Assembly: GCA_050954285.1 (NCBI GenBank)
Contig: JBPBPL010000020.1
Span: 18,744 to 82,743 of the forward strand
Length of the DNA: 64,000 bases
Direction: 5' to 3'
Origin: Mucilaginibacter_A sp050954285
GTDB taxonomy: Bacteria; Bacteroidota; Bacteroidia; Sphingobacteriales; Sphingobacteriaceae
Shown here: piece after piece, positions 8,603-17,808 of the stretch
How the letters are laid out: the number at the start of each line of letters is the position of its first letter
How positions within the stretch are numbered: position 1 is the stretch's first letter
Made by a program: the position numbers and the translations under genes
Notes under the pieces: model-generated
Databases searched by the model: none
Told to the model about the DNA's origin: nothing
What the model saw: the letters and a program-made list of their open reading frames with translations, nothing else

Positions 8603-8952
8603 TAAGTAAGTAGTTTATTGTTGTTATCCGGGAAAACCAAAATCGGTTCGTAAGTTTTTGCTTCGTCCATCGGCAGAAAACCGTAAGACATAATGATCAC
8701 AATATCACCCACTTGTGCCAGCCTTGCCGTGGCCCCGTTCAGGCAAACCATACCCGAACCGCGTGCTCCTTTTATGGCATAAGTTTCAAAACGGGCACCG
8801 TTGTTATTATTAACCACCTGCACCCGCTCGTTGGCGATAATGTTGGCAGCATCCATTAAATCCTCATCAATGGTAATGCTGCCCACATAATTAAGTTCGG
8901 CCTGCGTTATTTTTACCCGATGAATTTTAGATTTTAAAATCTGAATAACCAT
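8602..8952 (-). CDS. panD: Aspartate 1-decarboxylase
   Basis: PanD makes beta-alanine for pantothenate/CoA synthesis. The 116-residue length fits the family. The self-cleavage site is intact: Tyr22, Gly24-Ser25 in 'NYVGSITID', where Ser25 becomes the pyruvoyl group. 'NNGARFETYAIKGARGSG' and 'NGATARLAQVGD' are also characteristic. It sits between panC and rfaE2, 26 bases after panC, so both enzymes feeding pantothenate synthesis are co-transcribed. Confidence 0.97.
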   Translation of the reverse strand: MVIQILKSKIHRVKITQAELNYVGSITIDEDLMDAANIIANERVQVVNNNNGARFETYAIKGARGSGMVCLNGATARLAQVGDIVIIMSYGFLPMDEAKTYEPILVFPDNNNKLLT

Positions 8953-8978
8953 ACCGCAAAGTTAATATTGATTTGTAA

Positions 8979-9833
8979 TTATTGTAAACCCGGAATTTCA
9001 ATGCAAATTATATTATCGATCAGTCGCGTTTGACCAACTTTTGCCGCAACGAGGGCGATAATACCTTTATTTTCAATGGTTATATTATGATCCAGATCCT
9101 CAGCATTCACAATTTCCAGATATTCCAATTGTACTTGCGGTTCGGCAGTTATTAATTCAACCGCTTCTTTTTGCAATTCTGCCGATGCTTCTTTTACATA
9201 ACTATTTTTAAGCTGATGCAAAGCCCAGGACAATACAAGCGCGTGCTTTCTTTCCTGCGGAGATAAATGAATATTCCTGGAACTCATCGCCAAACCGTCC
9301 GTTTCGCGGATGATCGGACACATTACTATTTTTACCGATAGGTTTTTCAGTTCCACCATTTTTTCAATTACTTTGACCTGCTGGAAATCTTTTTGTCCGA
9401 AGAAAGCAAAATCCGGTTTCACCGCTGTAAAAAGCTTGTAAACAATCTGCATCACGCCCTGATAATGGCCGGGCCGAAACTTTCCTTCCAGCCGATGTTC
9501 TAACGCACCAATATCCAGTTGCCAATGCTCTTTTTGCGGATACATTTCCTGCACATCAGGCATAAACAAAATGTGGCAGCCGGCCAGTTCCAGCTTTTCA
9601 ATGTCCGCAACTATCGGCCGCGGATATTTTTCCAGATCGCTGGCATCCGTAAATTGTGTGGGATTGACGAAGATGCTGCAAACTACTACATCAGTTTGAG
9701 CCAATGCTGTTTTTATCAGGGATAAATGCCCGGGATGTAACGCACCCATCGTTGGCACCAGGCCAACGGATTTGCCTTTATTTTGATTTTGCAGCTGGTT
9801 TTGAAGTGCTGCAATGGTTTTGATGATTTCCAA
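8979..9833 (-). CDS. panC: Pantothenate synthetase (pantoate-beta-alanine ligase)
   Basis: PanC joins pantoate to beta-alanine with ATP. The 284 residues carry the family nucleotide-binding motifs 'VPTMGALHPGHLSL' (HxGH), 'FVNPTQF', 'FGQKDFQQ' and 'SSRNIHLS'. It is the first gene of the minus-strand panC-panD-rfaE2-tlpA cluster. It is divergent from the glycogen synthase-like gene at 9977, a neighbourhood I associate with many Bacteroidota genomes. A motif copy (9703-9717) lies inside the coding region without disturbing the 'LIKTALA' reading. Confidence 0.97.
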   Translation of the reverse strand: MEIIKTIAALQNQLQNQNKGKSVGLVPTMGALHPGHLSLIKTALAQTDVVVCSIFVNPTQFTDASDLEKYPRPIVADIEKLELAGCHILFMPDVQEMYPQKEHWQLDIGALEHRLEGKFRPGHYQGVMQIVYKLFTAVKPDFAFFGQKDFQQVKVIEKMVELKNLSVKIVMCPIIRETDGLAMSSRNIHLSPQERKHALVLSWALHQLKNSYVKEASAELQKEAVELITAEPQVQLEYLEIVNAEDLDHNITIENKGIIALVAAKVGQTRLIDNIICIEIPGLQ

Positions 9834-9902
9834 GTGTAAAATATTTTGAGTTCAAATTTGAGCATTTGCGCAAAATATCCTGCCATGGGCTTGCACAATT
9901 CA

Positions 9903-9933
9903 TTGATAAATCATAACATAATCCGTACCTTTG
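9903..9933 (+). promoter_or_regulatory. Predicted promoter of the glycogen synthase-like/DUF4270 genes
   Basis: TTG (9903-9905), a 20-base spacer and TACCTTTG (9926-9933) match the Bacteroidota promoter pattern. The start would be near 9940, giving a leader of about 37 bases. Confidence 0.6.
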
Positions 9934-9976
9934 TTCTCTCAATTGTAAATTCCTTTACATATAATTAACATAGAAG

Positions 9977-10801
9977 ATGAGTAAATCGAAGCTTTTGTTT
10001 ATTACGCAAGAAATGTCGCCTTTTCTTGAACTTTCTAAAATTTCCGAAATCACCCGTCAGCTTCCGCAGGCCATGCAGGAGAAAGGATTTGAAATCAGGA
10101 TTCTGATGCCGCGGTTTGGAAACATTAATGAACGAAGGAACCGTTTACATGAAGTGATTCGCTTATCGGGTATGAACATTATTATTGATGACAATGATAA
10201 CCCGCTGATTATTAAAGTAGCTTCCATTCCATCTGCCCGGATGCAAGTTTACTTTTTGGATAATGAAGAGTATTTTCAACGCAAATATGTTTTCAGGGAC
10301 AAAGAAGAGAAGTTTTATGCCGACAATGATGAACGCATGATTTTCTTTTGTAAAGGCGCTTTAGAAACGGTTAAAAAATTAGGCTGGGCACCGGATATTA
10401 TTCATTGTCATGGTTGGATGACTTCCTTAGTACCGGCTTATGTGAAAACCAGTTACAAAGATGATCCGACTTTCAAAAATTCCAAAGTTGTTTATTCATT
10501 GTATGAAAATGGTTTTACAGAAACTTTGAATCCTGCTTTTATACAAAAAAGTATGATGAACGGCATGACCGAAAAACAAGTAGAAACTTACAAAGAAGGC
10601 AACATTTTGGCCCTTGAAAATGGTGCTTTGCAGTATGCTGATGCCGTTGTGATTGGCAGTCCTGAAGTGAACCCAGAACTGTTAAATAATGTTAAAAAGG
10701 CAGGCAAACCAGTTTTAGAGTATAATTTGACCTCGGATTTGGAAAATTTTTACAACTTTTACGAAGAAATCACCAATGAAGAATTGGTACATGTTGCATA
10801 A
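9977..10801 (+). CDS. Glycogen/starch synthase-like protein (GT5 N-terminal domain only)
   Basis: The 274 residues match only the N-terminal (GT-B acceptor-side) half of GT5 glycogen synthases: 'LLFITQEMSPFLELSKISEI', a variant of the usual 'AsEvaPfaKtGGLaDV' ADP-glucose loop, then 'DNDERMIFFCKGALE' and 'PDIIHCHGWMTSLVPAY'. The normal ~470-residue enzyme has a second Rossmann domain that is missing, and the KxGG motif is replaced by LSKI. Short versions of this kind appear common next to panC and DUF4270 in Bacteroidota, so it is probably a dedicated protein and not a fresh truncation; enzymatic activity is doubtful. 13 bases separate it from the DUF4270 gene. Confidence 0.8.
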   Translation: MSKSKLLFITQEMSPFLELSKISEITRQLPQAMQEKGFEIRILMPRFGNINERRNRLHEVIRLSGMNIIIDDNDNPLIIKVASIPSARMQVYFLDNEEYFQRKYVFRDKEEKFYADNDERMIFFCKGALETVKKLGWAPDIIHCHGWMTSLVPAYVKTSYKDDPTFKNSKVVYSLYENGFTETLNPAFIQKSMMNGMTEKQVETYKEGNILALENGALQYADAVVIGSPEVNPELLNNVKKAGKPVLEYNLTSDLENFYNFYEEITNEELVHVA

Positions 10802-10814
10802 GATTTAATTTTAT

Positions 10815-12245
10815 ATGAAATTTGTTAAAACAGACTTATTGACTTTGTTAATAAGTCTTTTTATTTTAAGTAGTTGCAAAAAACCGGACGCAGTTGGTTT
10901 GGCAATCGATCCAACACAAGTAATCAACGGTACTTTGCTGGATACTGTTTCTATCGTTACAAATACCTTGCGTGATGACAGTGTGATAACCAGCAATATT
11001 ACCAATAGTTCAAGTATATATATTTCACCGCTTGCCTATTATAAAGACCCTATTTTGGGTGTTACTGAAGCCAATGTTGCCATGTCTATCGGCACACCCA
11101 CTGCAACTGCTTTTACTAGGCCAACTGGAACTGTTACAGTTGATTCTGCCATTTTAGTTTTACGTTATACGCCACACGGATTTTATGGTGATACTACTTC
11201 TACGAAGTATAAACTCAATGTTTACCAGTTAGCCGAGCAGCCTTTAAGTCAAACTTATTATAACACAAAAGCTTGGGCTTATAATACAGTTTTAATTGGT
11301 ACCGGTAGCTTTAATGCAAGGCCAAGTGATAGTGTTAAAGTTTTGCAAATTGTAACTGCTGCAAAAGATACTATCAAAAAACTACCTCCACAGATCAGAA
11401 TTCCAATGAGTACGGATTTTGTTAAAAGTAATATTTTATTAACTGATTCTTTAAAACTAATTGGCACAGAGGCCTTTAAAAGATATTTTAAGGGTTTGTA
11501 TTTAACTTTTGATAAAGCGCAAACTACTGGCGGCCCCGGTGGAAATTTTTACCTGCGGACAGATTCTTGTCAGTTAAATATCTATTATAAAAATACCAGT
11601 AGTGCAGGCGTAATCGATACGGTGATGGCATCATTTCCGGCAGCTGGTAATTTTGCTTCTCAAATTAAGCATGATTATACTGGTACCGTAATTCCGGCGG
11701 CAATTAGCAGTACCAAATCTACAGGTACGGTTTATATGCAGGGGTTAGCTGGTTTGCGTACTAAAATTGCTTTTCCTTCTTTGGCAACGGGTGTACATAA
11801 AATTATTGGAAACGCCGTTTTAAATCGTGCCGAATTAATTATTACACCGGTTGCTGGAACACAGCTTTACCCATTTTTGCCTGCACCACGTTTAACGATG
11901 TATCGGTACAATATTGCCAAACAGCGGATTGAATTGCCTGATGCAACCACTACGGATAAGAGAACTTATACTTTACCTGCTTACCTAGCTGGTTTTGGTG
12001 GATTTTACAATGCTACTAAGAATGAATATCATTTTGTAATTACAAGTTATATCAGTGATCTTATTAGTGGAGCCACGCTGGATTATGGTACATTTTTAGC
12101 GCCTTCCGATTATTATAACACTACCTCTATCGAATATAGTACTGGCTCAACTTACAGTGCAGGAAGATTAGTTGCCGGTGGGGATAAAACTTCTGCTTAT
12201 AAAATGAAGCTGAACATTATTTATACGCCCGCAATTACACAGTAA
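10815..12245 (+). CDS. DUF4270 family lipoprotein
   Basis: The 476-residue protein starts with a lipoprotein signal peptide ending in lipobox 'LSSC' (Cys about residue 21). The body is beta-rich with many T, S, N and Y residues and resembles the DUF4270 family of Bacteroidota outer-membrane lipoproteins, whose function is unknown. It is tandem with the glycogen synthase-like gene and followed by glmS after 42 bases. The first codons overlap a terminator-like hairpin (10832-10858). Confidence 0.85.
   Translation: MKFVKTDLLTLLISLFILSSCKKPDAVGLAIDPTQVINGTLLDTVSIVTNTLRDDSVITSNITNSSSIYISPLAYYKDPILGVTEANVAMSIGTPTATAFTRPTGTVTVDSAILVLRYTPHGFYGDTTSTKYKLNVYQLAEQPLSQTYYNTKAWAYNTVLIGTGSFNARPSDSVKVLQIVTAAKDTIKKLPPQIRIPMSTDFVKSNILLTDSLKLIGTEAFKRYFKGLYLTFDKAQTTGGPGGNFYLRTDSCQLNIYYKNTSSAGVIDTVMASFPAAGNFASQIKHDYTGTVIPAAISSTKSTGTVYMQGLAGLRTKIAFPSLATGVHKIIGNAVLNRAELIITPVAGTQLYPFLPAPRLTMYRYNIAKQRIELPDATTTDKRTYTLPAYLAGFGGFYNATKNEYHFVITSYISDLISGATLDYGTFLAPSDYYNTTSIEYSTGSTYSAGRLVAGGDKTSAYKMKLNIIYTPAITQ
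10832..10862 (+). terminator. Terminator-like hairpin inside the 5' end of the DUF4270 gene
   Basis: AGACTTATT (10832-10840) and AATAAGTCT (10850-10858) form a perfect 9-bp stem with a 9-base loop, followed by TTTTATTTT. It lies 31 bases after the preceding stop codon but within codons 6-15 of DUF4270. It may terminate the upstream transcript, attenuate DUF4270, or be a by-product of hydrophobic codon use. Confidence 0.55.
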
Positions 12246-12275
12246 AATTTAAATCTGGCTCTTTAAATTTATACC

Positions 12276-12290
12276 GATAAAAACAGTATG
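12276..12290 (-). repeat. Dispersed motif copy forming the glmS start region (GATAAAAACAGTATG)
   Basis: The last three bases (12288-12290) are the glmS ATG. The motif therefore occupies exactly where a ribosome-binding site would lie. It points out of glmS, and TTTATACC on its far side completes the imperfect palindrome. Confidence 0.9.
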
Positions 12291-14123
12291 TGCGGAATTG
12301 TTGGCTACATTGGCTATCGTGATGCTTATCCGATTATTATAAAAGGGTTGCACCGATTGGAATACCGAGGTTATGACAGTGCAGGTGTAGCGTTGCTGGA
12401 TCAGGAACTGAAGGTTTATAAAAAAGCCGGAAAAGTAAATGATCTGGAGAATTTTGTGAAAGATATTCCGCTGAAAGGAACTGCCGGAATGGGCCACACG
12501 CGCTGGGCAACGCATGGTGCACCAAGCGACCGCAACTCGCATCCACATTCTTCCGGCAATCGCAAGCTAACCATTATTCATAATGGCATTATCGAAAATT
12601 ATGCTACGATAAAAGAAGCATTAATCGAAAAAGGCCACGAATTTAAAAGCGATACCGATACAGAAGTTTTAGTTCACCTGATCGAAAATATTCAGGAGGA
12701 AACAAAACTGGATGTAAAAGAAGCAGTACGCGTAGCACTAACGCAAGTAATTGGCGCGTACGCAATTGTGATAATGAGCAGCGAAGAACCTGACTTGCTG
12801 ATTGCCGCCCGCAAAGGTAGCCCGATGGTAATTGGCGTTGGTAAAGGCGAATATTTTATTGCTTCGGATGCCACACCAATTATAGAGTACACCAAAAATG
12901 TTATCTACTTAAATGATAATGAAATTGCGATTCTCAGTAGGGAAAATTTATTAATTAAAAGCATAGATAATGTTATCCAAACACCCTATGTGCATGAGCT
13001 GGAACTAAAGCTCGAAATGCTGGAAAAAGGTGGTTTCGATCATTTTATGCTGAAGGAAATTTACGAGCAGCCACGTTCCATCCGTGATTGTATGCGTGGC
13101 CGTATCTATCCGCAGCAAGGGCGTATTCAATTGGGAGGATTAGAACCTTATGCAGAGAAATTAAAAAACATCAACCGTATTATTATTGTTGCCTGCGGAA
13201 CTTCCTGGCACGCCGGCTTAGTGGGCGAATATTTAATTGAAGAATATGGCCGGGTTTCGGTGGAAGTAGAATATGCTTCTGAATTTCGGTATCGCAATCC
13301 GATTATTTCCGAAAAAGATCTGGTAATCGCCGTTTCCCAATCCGGCGAAACGGCCGATACCATGGCCGCTTTGGAACTGGCTAAGGATAAAGGAGCAACC
13401 ATTTTCGGCATCTGCAATGTGGTTGGTGCATCTATTCCGCGTATCACAGACGCAGGCGTTTATACACACGCCGGCCCGGAAATTGGTGTCGCTTCTACCA
13501 AAGCATTTACTGCACAGGTTACGGTTTTAACGCTGATTGCCTTTTACATTGCCCAATTGAAAGGAACGGTAAATCAAAACAAACTGATTACTTTATTAAC
13601 CGAACTCAACGAAATCCCGAATTTAATTGAGCAGGCATTAAAGCAGAATAACGAAATAAAAATCATTGCCGAAAAGTTTAAAGATTCTCCGAATTGTTTG
13701 TTTTTAGGTAGAGGAAGTGCTTTTCCGGTTGCTTTGGAAGGGGCTTTAAAGCTGAAAGAAATTTCTTATATTCATGCAGAAGGTTATCCGGCAGCAGAAA
13801 TGAAGCATGGTCCGATTGCCTTGATTGATGCTGAAATGCCAGTCGTTTTTATTGCCACGAAACATTCCTCCTATGAAAAAGTAATCAGCAATATTCAAGA
13901 AGTAAAAGCACGCGGCGGTCAAGTCATTGCTATCGTTACTGATGGTGATACGGAAGTAAAAAAAATGGCTGATTATGCTATCGAAATCCCACAAACAGAC
14001 GAAGCTTTTCTGCCTCTGTTGGCTACGATTCCATTACAATTGCTGGCTTACCACATTGCTTTGATGCGTGGTTGCAATGTAGATCAACCCAGAAACCTGG
14101 CAAAATCTGTTACGGTAGAATAA
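12288..14123 (+). CDS. glmS: Glutamine-fructose-6-phosphate aminotransferase (isomerizing)
   Basis: GlmS makes glucosamine-6-phosphate, the entry to UDP-GlcNAc, peptidoglycan and LPS. The 611-residue protein begins 'MCGIVGYIG' with Cys2 as the N-terminal glutaminase nucleophile. It continues with the class-II amidotransferase domain ('GHTRWATHG'), then two SIS isomerase domains ('ACGTSWHAGLVGEYLIE', 'SQSGETADT', 'GRGSAFPVALEGALKLKEISYIHAE' in pieces), ending in the conserved 'NLAKSVTVE'. The start is certain because Cys must be residue 2. No riboswitch-like structure is evident in the short 42-base upstream gap. Confidence 0.98.
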   Translation: MCGIVGYIGYRDAYPIIIKGLHRLEYRGYDSAGVALLDQELKVYKKAGKVNDLENFVKDIPLKGTAGMGHTRWATHGAPSDRNSHPHSSGNRKLTIIHNGIIENYATIKEALIEKGHEFKSDTDTEVLVHLIENIQEETKLDVKEAVRVALTQVIGAYAIVIMSSEEPDLLIAARKGSPMVIGVGKGEYFIASDATPIIEYTKNVIYLNDNEIAILSRENLLIKSIDNVIQTPYVHELELKLEMLEKGGFDHFMLKEIYEQPRSIRDCMRGRIYPQQGRIQLGGLEPYAEKLKNINRIIIVACGTSWHAGLVGEYLIEEYGRVSVEVEYASEFRYRNPIISEKDLVIAVSQSGETADTMAALELAKDKGATIFGICNVVGASIPRITDAGVYTHAGPEIGVASTKAFTAQVTVLTLIAFYIAQLKGTVNQNKLITLLTELNEIPNLIEQALKQNNEIKIIAEKFKDSPNCLFLGRGSAFPVALEGALKLKEISYIHAEGYPAAEMKHGPIALIDAEMPVVFIATKHSSYEKVISNIQEVKARGGQVIAIVTDGDTEVKKMADYAIEIPQTDEAFLPLLATIPLQLLAYHIALMRGCNVDQPRNLAKSVTVE

Positions 14124-14248
14124 AATTGGAGTAAGATATCTGAGGTAAAATGTTCAAGTAAATTTCTGATTTGCAACTTCCCGATTTCAGCTTAATTATT
14201 TATTATTGATGCTCAAACCTAATACTTGGTGCCTACAATTTCGTACTC

Positions 14249-15805
14249 ATGAAAAAACTAATACTGTTTTTACCACTACTTTTTTTAATGAACAGTGATT
14301 TCGCCCAAAAAATATCACCCCGGCAGCAGTATCCCGGTTTGTTTGAAGCTGTACAATTAAATAGTATTTATACCGATAATAAAGCTTTTGTTGATGCCGT
14401 CCCAAAGAAAAATCCGGCAGCAATCATGCAGGATTATCAGGTTCAAAAAAATAAACCGGATTTCAATTTGAAAGCCTTTATGGACGCACATTTTACCGAA
14501 CCAACTTCTGGTAGCAACAATTATAAAAGCGATATTACCGATGGTATCCGCGAACATATTGAGACACTGTGGCAGGTGCTTTCCCGCCGGCACGATACCG
14601 TTTCTAAAGGTTCCTTGCTTCTTTTACCGCATGATTTTATTATTCCCGGTGGCCGCTTCCGGGAAATTTATTACTGGGACAGCTATTTTACGATGCTGGG
14701 TTTGCAGGAAAGCCATAAAACGCAGATGATCCGCGATATGGTTGATAATTTTGCTTATCTGATCACCCGTTACGGCCATATTCCTAATGGTACGCGTACT
14801 TATTATTTAAGCCGAAGTCAGCCGCCATTTTTTTCGATGATGCTGGATTTGCTGGCAAAAGATGAAGGCGATCAGGTTTATACCCGTTATCAGCCGGAAT
14901 TATTAAAAGAATATGCTTATTTTATGCAAGACGCGGCTAATTTGAAAGTTGGACAAGCTTACAAATTAACTGTACGAATGCCACAAGGCGAAATTTTGAA
15001 CCGATATTGGGACGATAGCGATCAGCCGCGCGAAGAATCTTACAAAGAAGATGTGGCATCAGGTAAATTAACCAATCAGGATTTATCAACTTATTACCGA
15101 AATATCCGTGCCGCAGCAGCTTCCGGCTGGGATTTTAGCAGCCGCTGGTTTGATGCTTCTCAAAAGCTTTCTTCTATTCAAACCACACAGCTTATTCCAG
15201 TTGATTTGAATTGTTTGTTGTATCATCTGGAAAATACGATTGCCCGTTCTTATGCTTCCACAGAAAATAAAACTGAGCAAAATTTTTACCTGGCAAAAGC
15301 AGCACAACGCAAAGAAGCCATCTTAAAATACTGCTGGAACGAGCAGGCTGGCTGGTTTATGGATTACAATTTCCAGCAGCAAAAGCAATCGCCGGTAGAA
15401 ACTTTGGCAGGCGTTTTCCCGCTGGAATTTGAAATTGCCACGCAAAATCAAGCCATCGCCGTAGCTAAAAAACTGGAAATTAAGTTTTTGAAACCCGGTG
15501 GATTAGTAACGACCATCAACCGGACCGGCCAGCAATGGGACGCGCCAAATGCCTGGGCACCGCTGCAATATATCGCAATTGATGGTTTGACTAAATACCA
15601 TCAGGACGATCTAGCAAAACTGATTGCCGAAAGATGGATCGAAACGAATACCCGCGTATTTAAAGAAACAGGCAAGCTGATGGAAAAATACAACGTGATG
15701 GACACACAGCTCAAAGCTGGCGGCGGCGAGTATCCATTGCAGGATGGTTTCGGCTGGACGAACGGCGTTTTGCTGAATTTGATGAACCGGTATCAAGGAA
15801 AGTAA
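14249..15805 (+). CDS. treA: Periplasmic alpha,alpha-trehalase, GH37
   Basis: Trehalase splits trehalose into two glucose units. The 518-residue protein has a Sec signal peptide (about residues 1-19, cut after 'SDFA') and both GH37 signatures: 'PGGRFREIYYWDSYF' near residue 131 and 'QWDAPNAWAPLQY' near residue 430, plus the glycine-rich 'GGGEYPLQDGFGWTNGV' end. It is followed by a dispersed motif copy that overlaps the stop codon and then by a perfect hairpin. With GH65, SusC/D and a LacI regulator nearby, it suggests use of external trehalose or related alpha-glucosides. A motif copy also lies in its signal-peptide codons (14260-14274). Confidence 0.95.
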   Translation: MKKLILFLPLLFLMNSDFAQKISPRQQYPGLFEAVQLNSIYTDNKAFVDAVPKKNPAAIMQDYQVQKNKPDFNLKAFMDAHFTEPTSGSNNYKSDITDGIREHIETLWQVLSRRHDTVSKGSLLLLPHDFIIPGGRFREIYYWDSYFTMLGLQESHKTQMIRDMVDNFAYLITRYGHIPNGTRTYYLSRSQPPFFSMMLDLLAKDEGDQVYTRYQPELLKEYAYFMQDAANLKVGQAYKLTVRMPQGEILNRYWDDSDQPREESYKEDVASGKLTNQDLSTYYRNIRAAAASGWDFSSRWFDASQKLSSIQTTQLIPVDLNCLLYHLENTIARSYASTENKTEQNFYLAKAAQRKEAILKYCWNEQAGWFMDYNFQQQKQSPVETLAGVFPLEFEIATQNQAIAVAKKLEIKFLKPGGLVTTINRTGQQWDAPNAWAPLQYIAIDGLTKYHQDDLAKLIAERWIETNTRVFKETGKLMEKYNVMDTQLKAGGGEYPLQDGFGWTNGVLLNLMNRYQGK

Positions 15806-15818
15806 TACTGTTTTTATA
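15804..15818 (+). repeat. Dispersed motif copy overlapping the treA stop (AATACTGTTTTTATA)
   Basis: The treA TAA (15803-15805) supplies the first bases of the motif, which points out of the gene into a T-rich stretch. Confidence 0.85.
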
Positions 15819-15849
15819 GGCTCTTTTTTTGTTTGATCAGATTTAAAAA

Positions 15850-15896
15850 TTTCAATAATTATCCTGTAAAAGAAGTATACAGGATAATTATTGAAA
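15850..15896. terminator. Perfect 19-bp hairpin between convergent treA and phosphatase genes, with a motif in its loop
   Basis: Arms at 15850-15868 and 15878-15896 are perfect inverted repeats (core CAATAATTATCCTGTA) around a 9-base loop AAAGAAGTA. Loop plus the adjoining stem bases spell GTAAAAGAAGTATA, a dispersed-motif copy. It lies 45 bases after treA and reaches to 4 bases from the phosphatase stop, so it can end both transcripts, although its stem is AT-rich and lacks a long T-run. Confidence 0.8.
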
Positions 15897-15899
15897 AAT

Positions 15900-17228
15900 T
15901 TACTTATTCATCACCAACTTCGTAGCCACCAGGTCGCCAACTTTTTTGCCGTATTCGTGCGCCACCATGCAGGAATTATGAAAATGCAGTCCGCCATAAA
16001 AACGTGCCCAGTTGTTTTCCTGTGCAGCTGCCCGGAAAGATGGAAACGAACGGCTTTTGATGCCAAATTCATTCTCACTGGAATCTACATAAGCCACATG
16101 ATCACCAAAAACACTGGTTAAAGCTTCGGCAGCCGCAGAAGAAATAGTAGAATGGCCACAGGTATATTCCGGGAAAGGCGGTGTTTGCAAGGTTGGCCGC
16201 CAGTCTGCATCAACATATTTATTGATCACCGTTTCTGGCCGAACCGTATTATAATGATACTTGGCATCCCAGCATTCTATAAACCCGTCGAACAGTGCAA
16301 TAGAAGTTTTGGCAAAAGCACAAACTGTTTTATCAAAATCAGCTTTAGATTGCTTAGCACCAATGCCAACAATACTCATCCAGTGGCCGGGTGGCGAGAA
16401 CTTCTTGGTACCGAACTGCACATGCCCCATAACATTCAATTTAAACGGATTATCATCCCAAAAATTGGCAATATGTAGCTGCTCCGGCGTTAAATGGTCA
16501 CCCGCATTTTTAATTTTCATTACCTCCTGATAATACGGACTGTTTTTATCTTTCATATTATAAACTGGCGGTGGCGGCACCCGAAATTGTGAAGCACTAT
16601 CCATTACCATTGGCCGGATAGTGTTCCAGTGCGGCTCCATCGCTTCGGCATACATTGGCGGTGTGGGCACCCACCGCCCTTCCGTATTGTCAATCGCATA
16701 TTTTGGTGCGCTTCTGGTTTTCAAGTAGTTATCCCCTTTACTCCAGGCCAAAATTGCTGTTCCAACTTTTTTGGCATAGGCTTCCGAAGCCGTTTTCATT
16801 GCATCCGGCATCCCCTGACTGGTAGCCATCAGTTTCAAACTATCGGTATAATATTTCAGGCTTCCTGCGGGAAAAGTAACCGCTTCTCCAACCTGGCAAA
16901 AAGCAAGCAAAGCCGCATATGAATAGCAAATCGCGGTGTCTTTTCCAGGTTTTGGTACGGCTTTTAAACCATTTATCTGTCCGGCCAGCGATTGATAATG
17001 CTTTGGGTTTCCAGCAGCCACCACTTCATAACCAGCAATATTCGCGTAAGCATAATTCCGCGAAGCAATAACCGGCGTAAAATTATTGCCCATCACCACA
17101 TCATTAAGCTCGTGTACAGTTTGAGAATACAAGGCCGGATTATCAAAATATTTTTGGTAGGAAGTATTTTGATTGCAGGAAATAATATACAGGCTGAAAA
17201 AAATCAGCGAAAATAGGATGCGTTTCAT
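15900..17228 (-). CDS. Vanadium-haloperoxidase/PAP2-type phosphatase lipoprotein
   Basis: The 442-residue protein has a lipoprotein signal ('YIISCNQN', Cys about residue 18) and a C-terminal vanadium-dependent haloperoxidase/PAP2 domain: 'PEYTCGHSTISSAAAEAL' near residue 360 holds the conserved S/CGH-type motif and 'ARFYGGLHFHNSCMVAHEYG' holds the second active-site histidine. Members in Bacteroidota are usually annotated as vanadium-dependent haloperoxidases, but many act as acid phosphatases; the sequence does not decide. It is last in the minus-strand GH65-small gene-phosphatase row, 37 bases after the small gene. Confidence 0.87.
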   Translation of the reverse strand: MKRILFSLIFFSLYIISCNQNTSYQKYFDNPALYSQTVHELNDVVMGNNFTPVIASRNYAYANIAGYEVVAAGNPKHYQSLAGQINGLKAVPKPGKDTAICYSYAALLAFCQVGEAVTFPAGSLKYYTDSLKLMATSQGMPDAMKTASEAYAKKVGTAILAWSKGDNYLKTRSAPKYAIDNTEGRWVPTPPMYAEAMEPHWNTIRPMVMDSASQFRVPPPPVYNMKDKNSPYYQEVMKIKNAGDHLTPEQLHIANFWDDNPFKLNVMGHVQFGTKKFSPPGHWMSIVGIGAKQSKADFDKTVCAFAKTSIALFDGFIECWDAKYHYNTVRPETVINKYVDADWRPTLQTPPFPEYTCGHSTISSAAAEALTSVFGDHVAYVDSSENEFGIKSRSFPSFRAAAQENNWARFYGGLHFHNSCMVAHEYGKKVGDLVATKLVMNK

Positions 17229-17265
17229 AAAAATTAAGTTGAAGTAAACAGATTAAATGGGGAAA

Positions 17266-17808
17266 TCAACTGTTTTCTTCTGGCGGGTTTTCGATCAATT
17301 GATGATAACCAAAATGCAGGACAATACTTCTTTTATCAACATAAAATTGGCGGATTAAAGCACCTGTTAAGCCAGTTTCTGCTGTATTTTTTGAAATATA
17401 AAATTCCTGTGCCTGCTTATTTTCTATTTTTTTGGAAGGATTGCTTTCCAGCCCGCTGCTCTTTTTGAAGTAATCATCGCTGCTTTTTTCCAGCTGGGTT
17501 TTATCCTGATGCTCCAGGCAAAGCAAAATCAACGTGTCTCTGCTTACCTTTCGCTTTACGTATTTATACGTGATTCCTTTAATAACCGTTTCACCATCGG
17601 TCGGCTCAAAATCTTTCCAATCCGTTTGATAAGGCAGATTGATCGGGATTTTCAGAATTACCAAATGCTTGTCCTGATCGCTGATTTGTTCGGCTTTCAG
17701 TTCCATGCGGCTGTCTGCTTCTTTTATTAGGTAAAAAAAGGCAAGCCGGTAGCCAACTGTATTGAACAGGAAAATCAGCAGCAACAATATGGAAAAAACG
17801 CGCTTCAA
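17266..17808 (-). CDS. Hypothetical single-span membrane protein
   Basis: This 180-residue protein has one N-terminal membrane segment (about residues 4-28, 'FSILLLLIFLFNTVGY') and a charged extracytoplasmic part with no motif I recognise. The reading frame starts with TTG immediately after the GH65 stop (TAATTG). There is no upstream ATG in frame, so translation is probably coupled to GH65. Its place in the GH65 operon suggests a role linked to that enzyme or the phosphatase, but nothing in the sequence shows one. Confidence 0.7.
   Translation of the reverse strand: MKRVFSILLLLIFLFNTVGYRLAFFYLIKEADSRMELKAEQISDQDKHLVILKIPINLPYQTDWKDFEPTDGETVIKGITYKYVKRKVSRDTLILLCLEHQDKTQLEKSSDDYFKKSSGLESNPSKKIENKQAQEFYISKNTAETGLTGALIRQFYVDKRSIVLHFGYHQLIENPPEENS

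Noticed and set aside
9977..10801. Glycogen synthase-like gene as a recent truncation
   Set aside because: The short form appears to be a stable neighbour of panC and DUF4270 in this phylum, and no remnant of the second domain follows.
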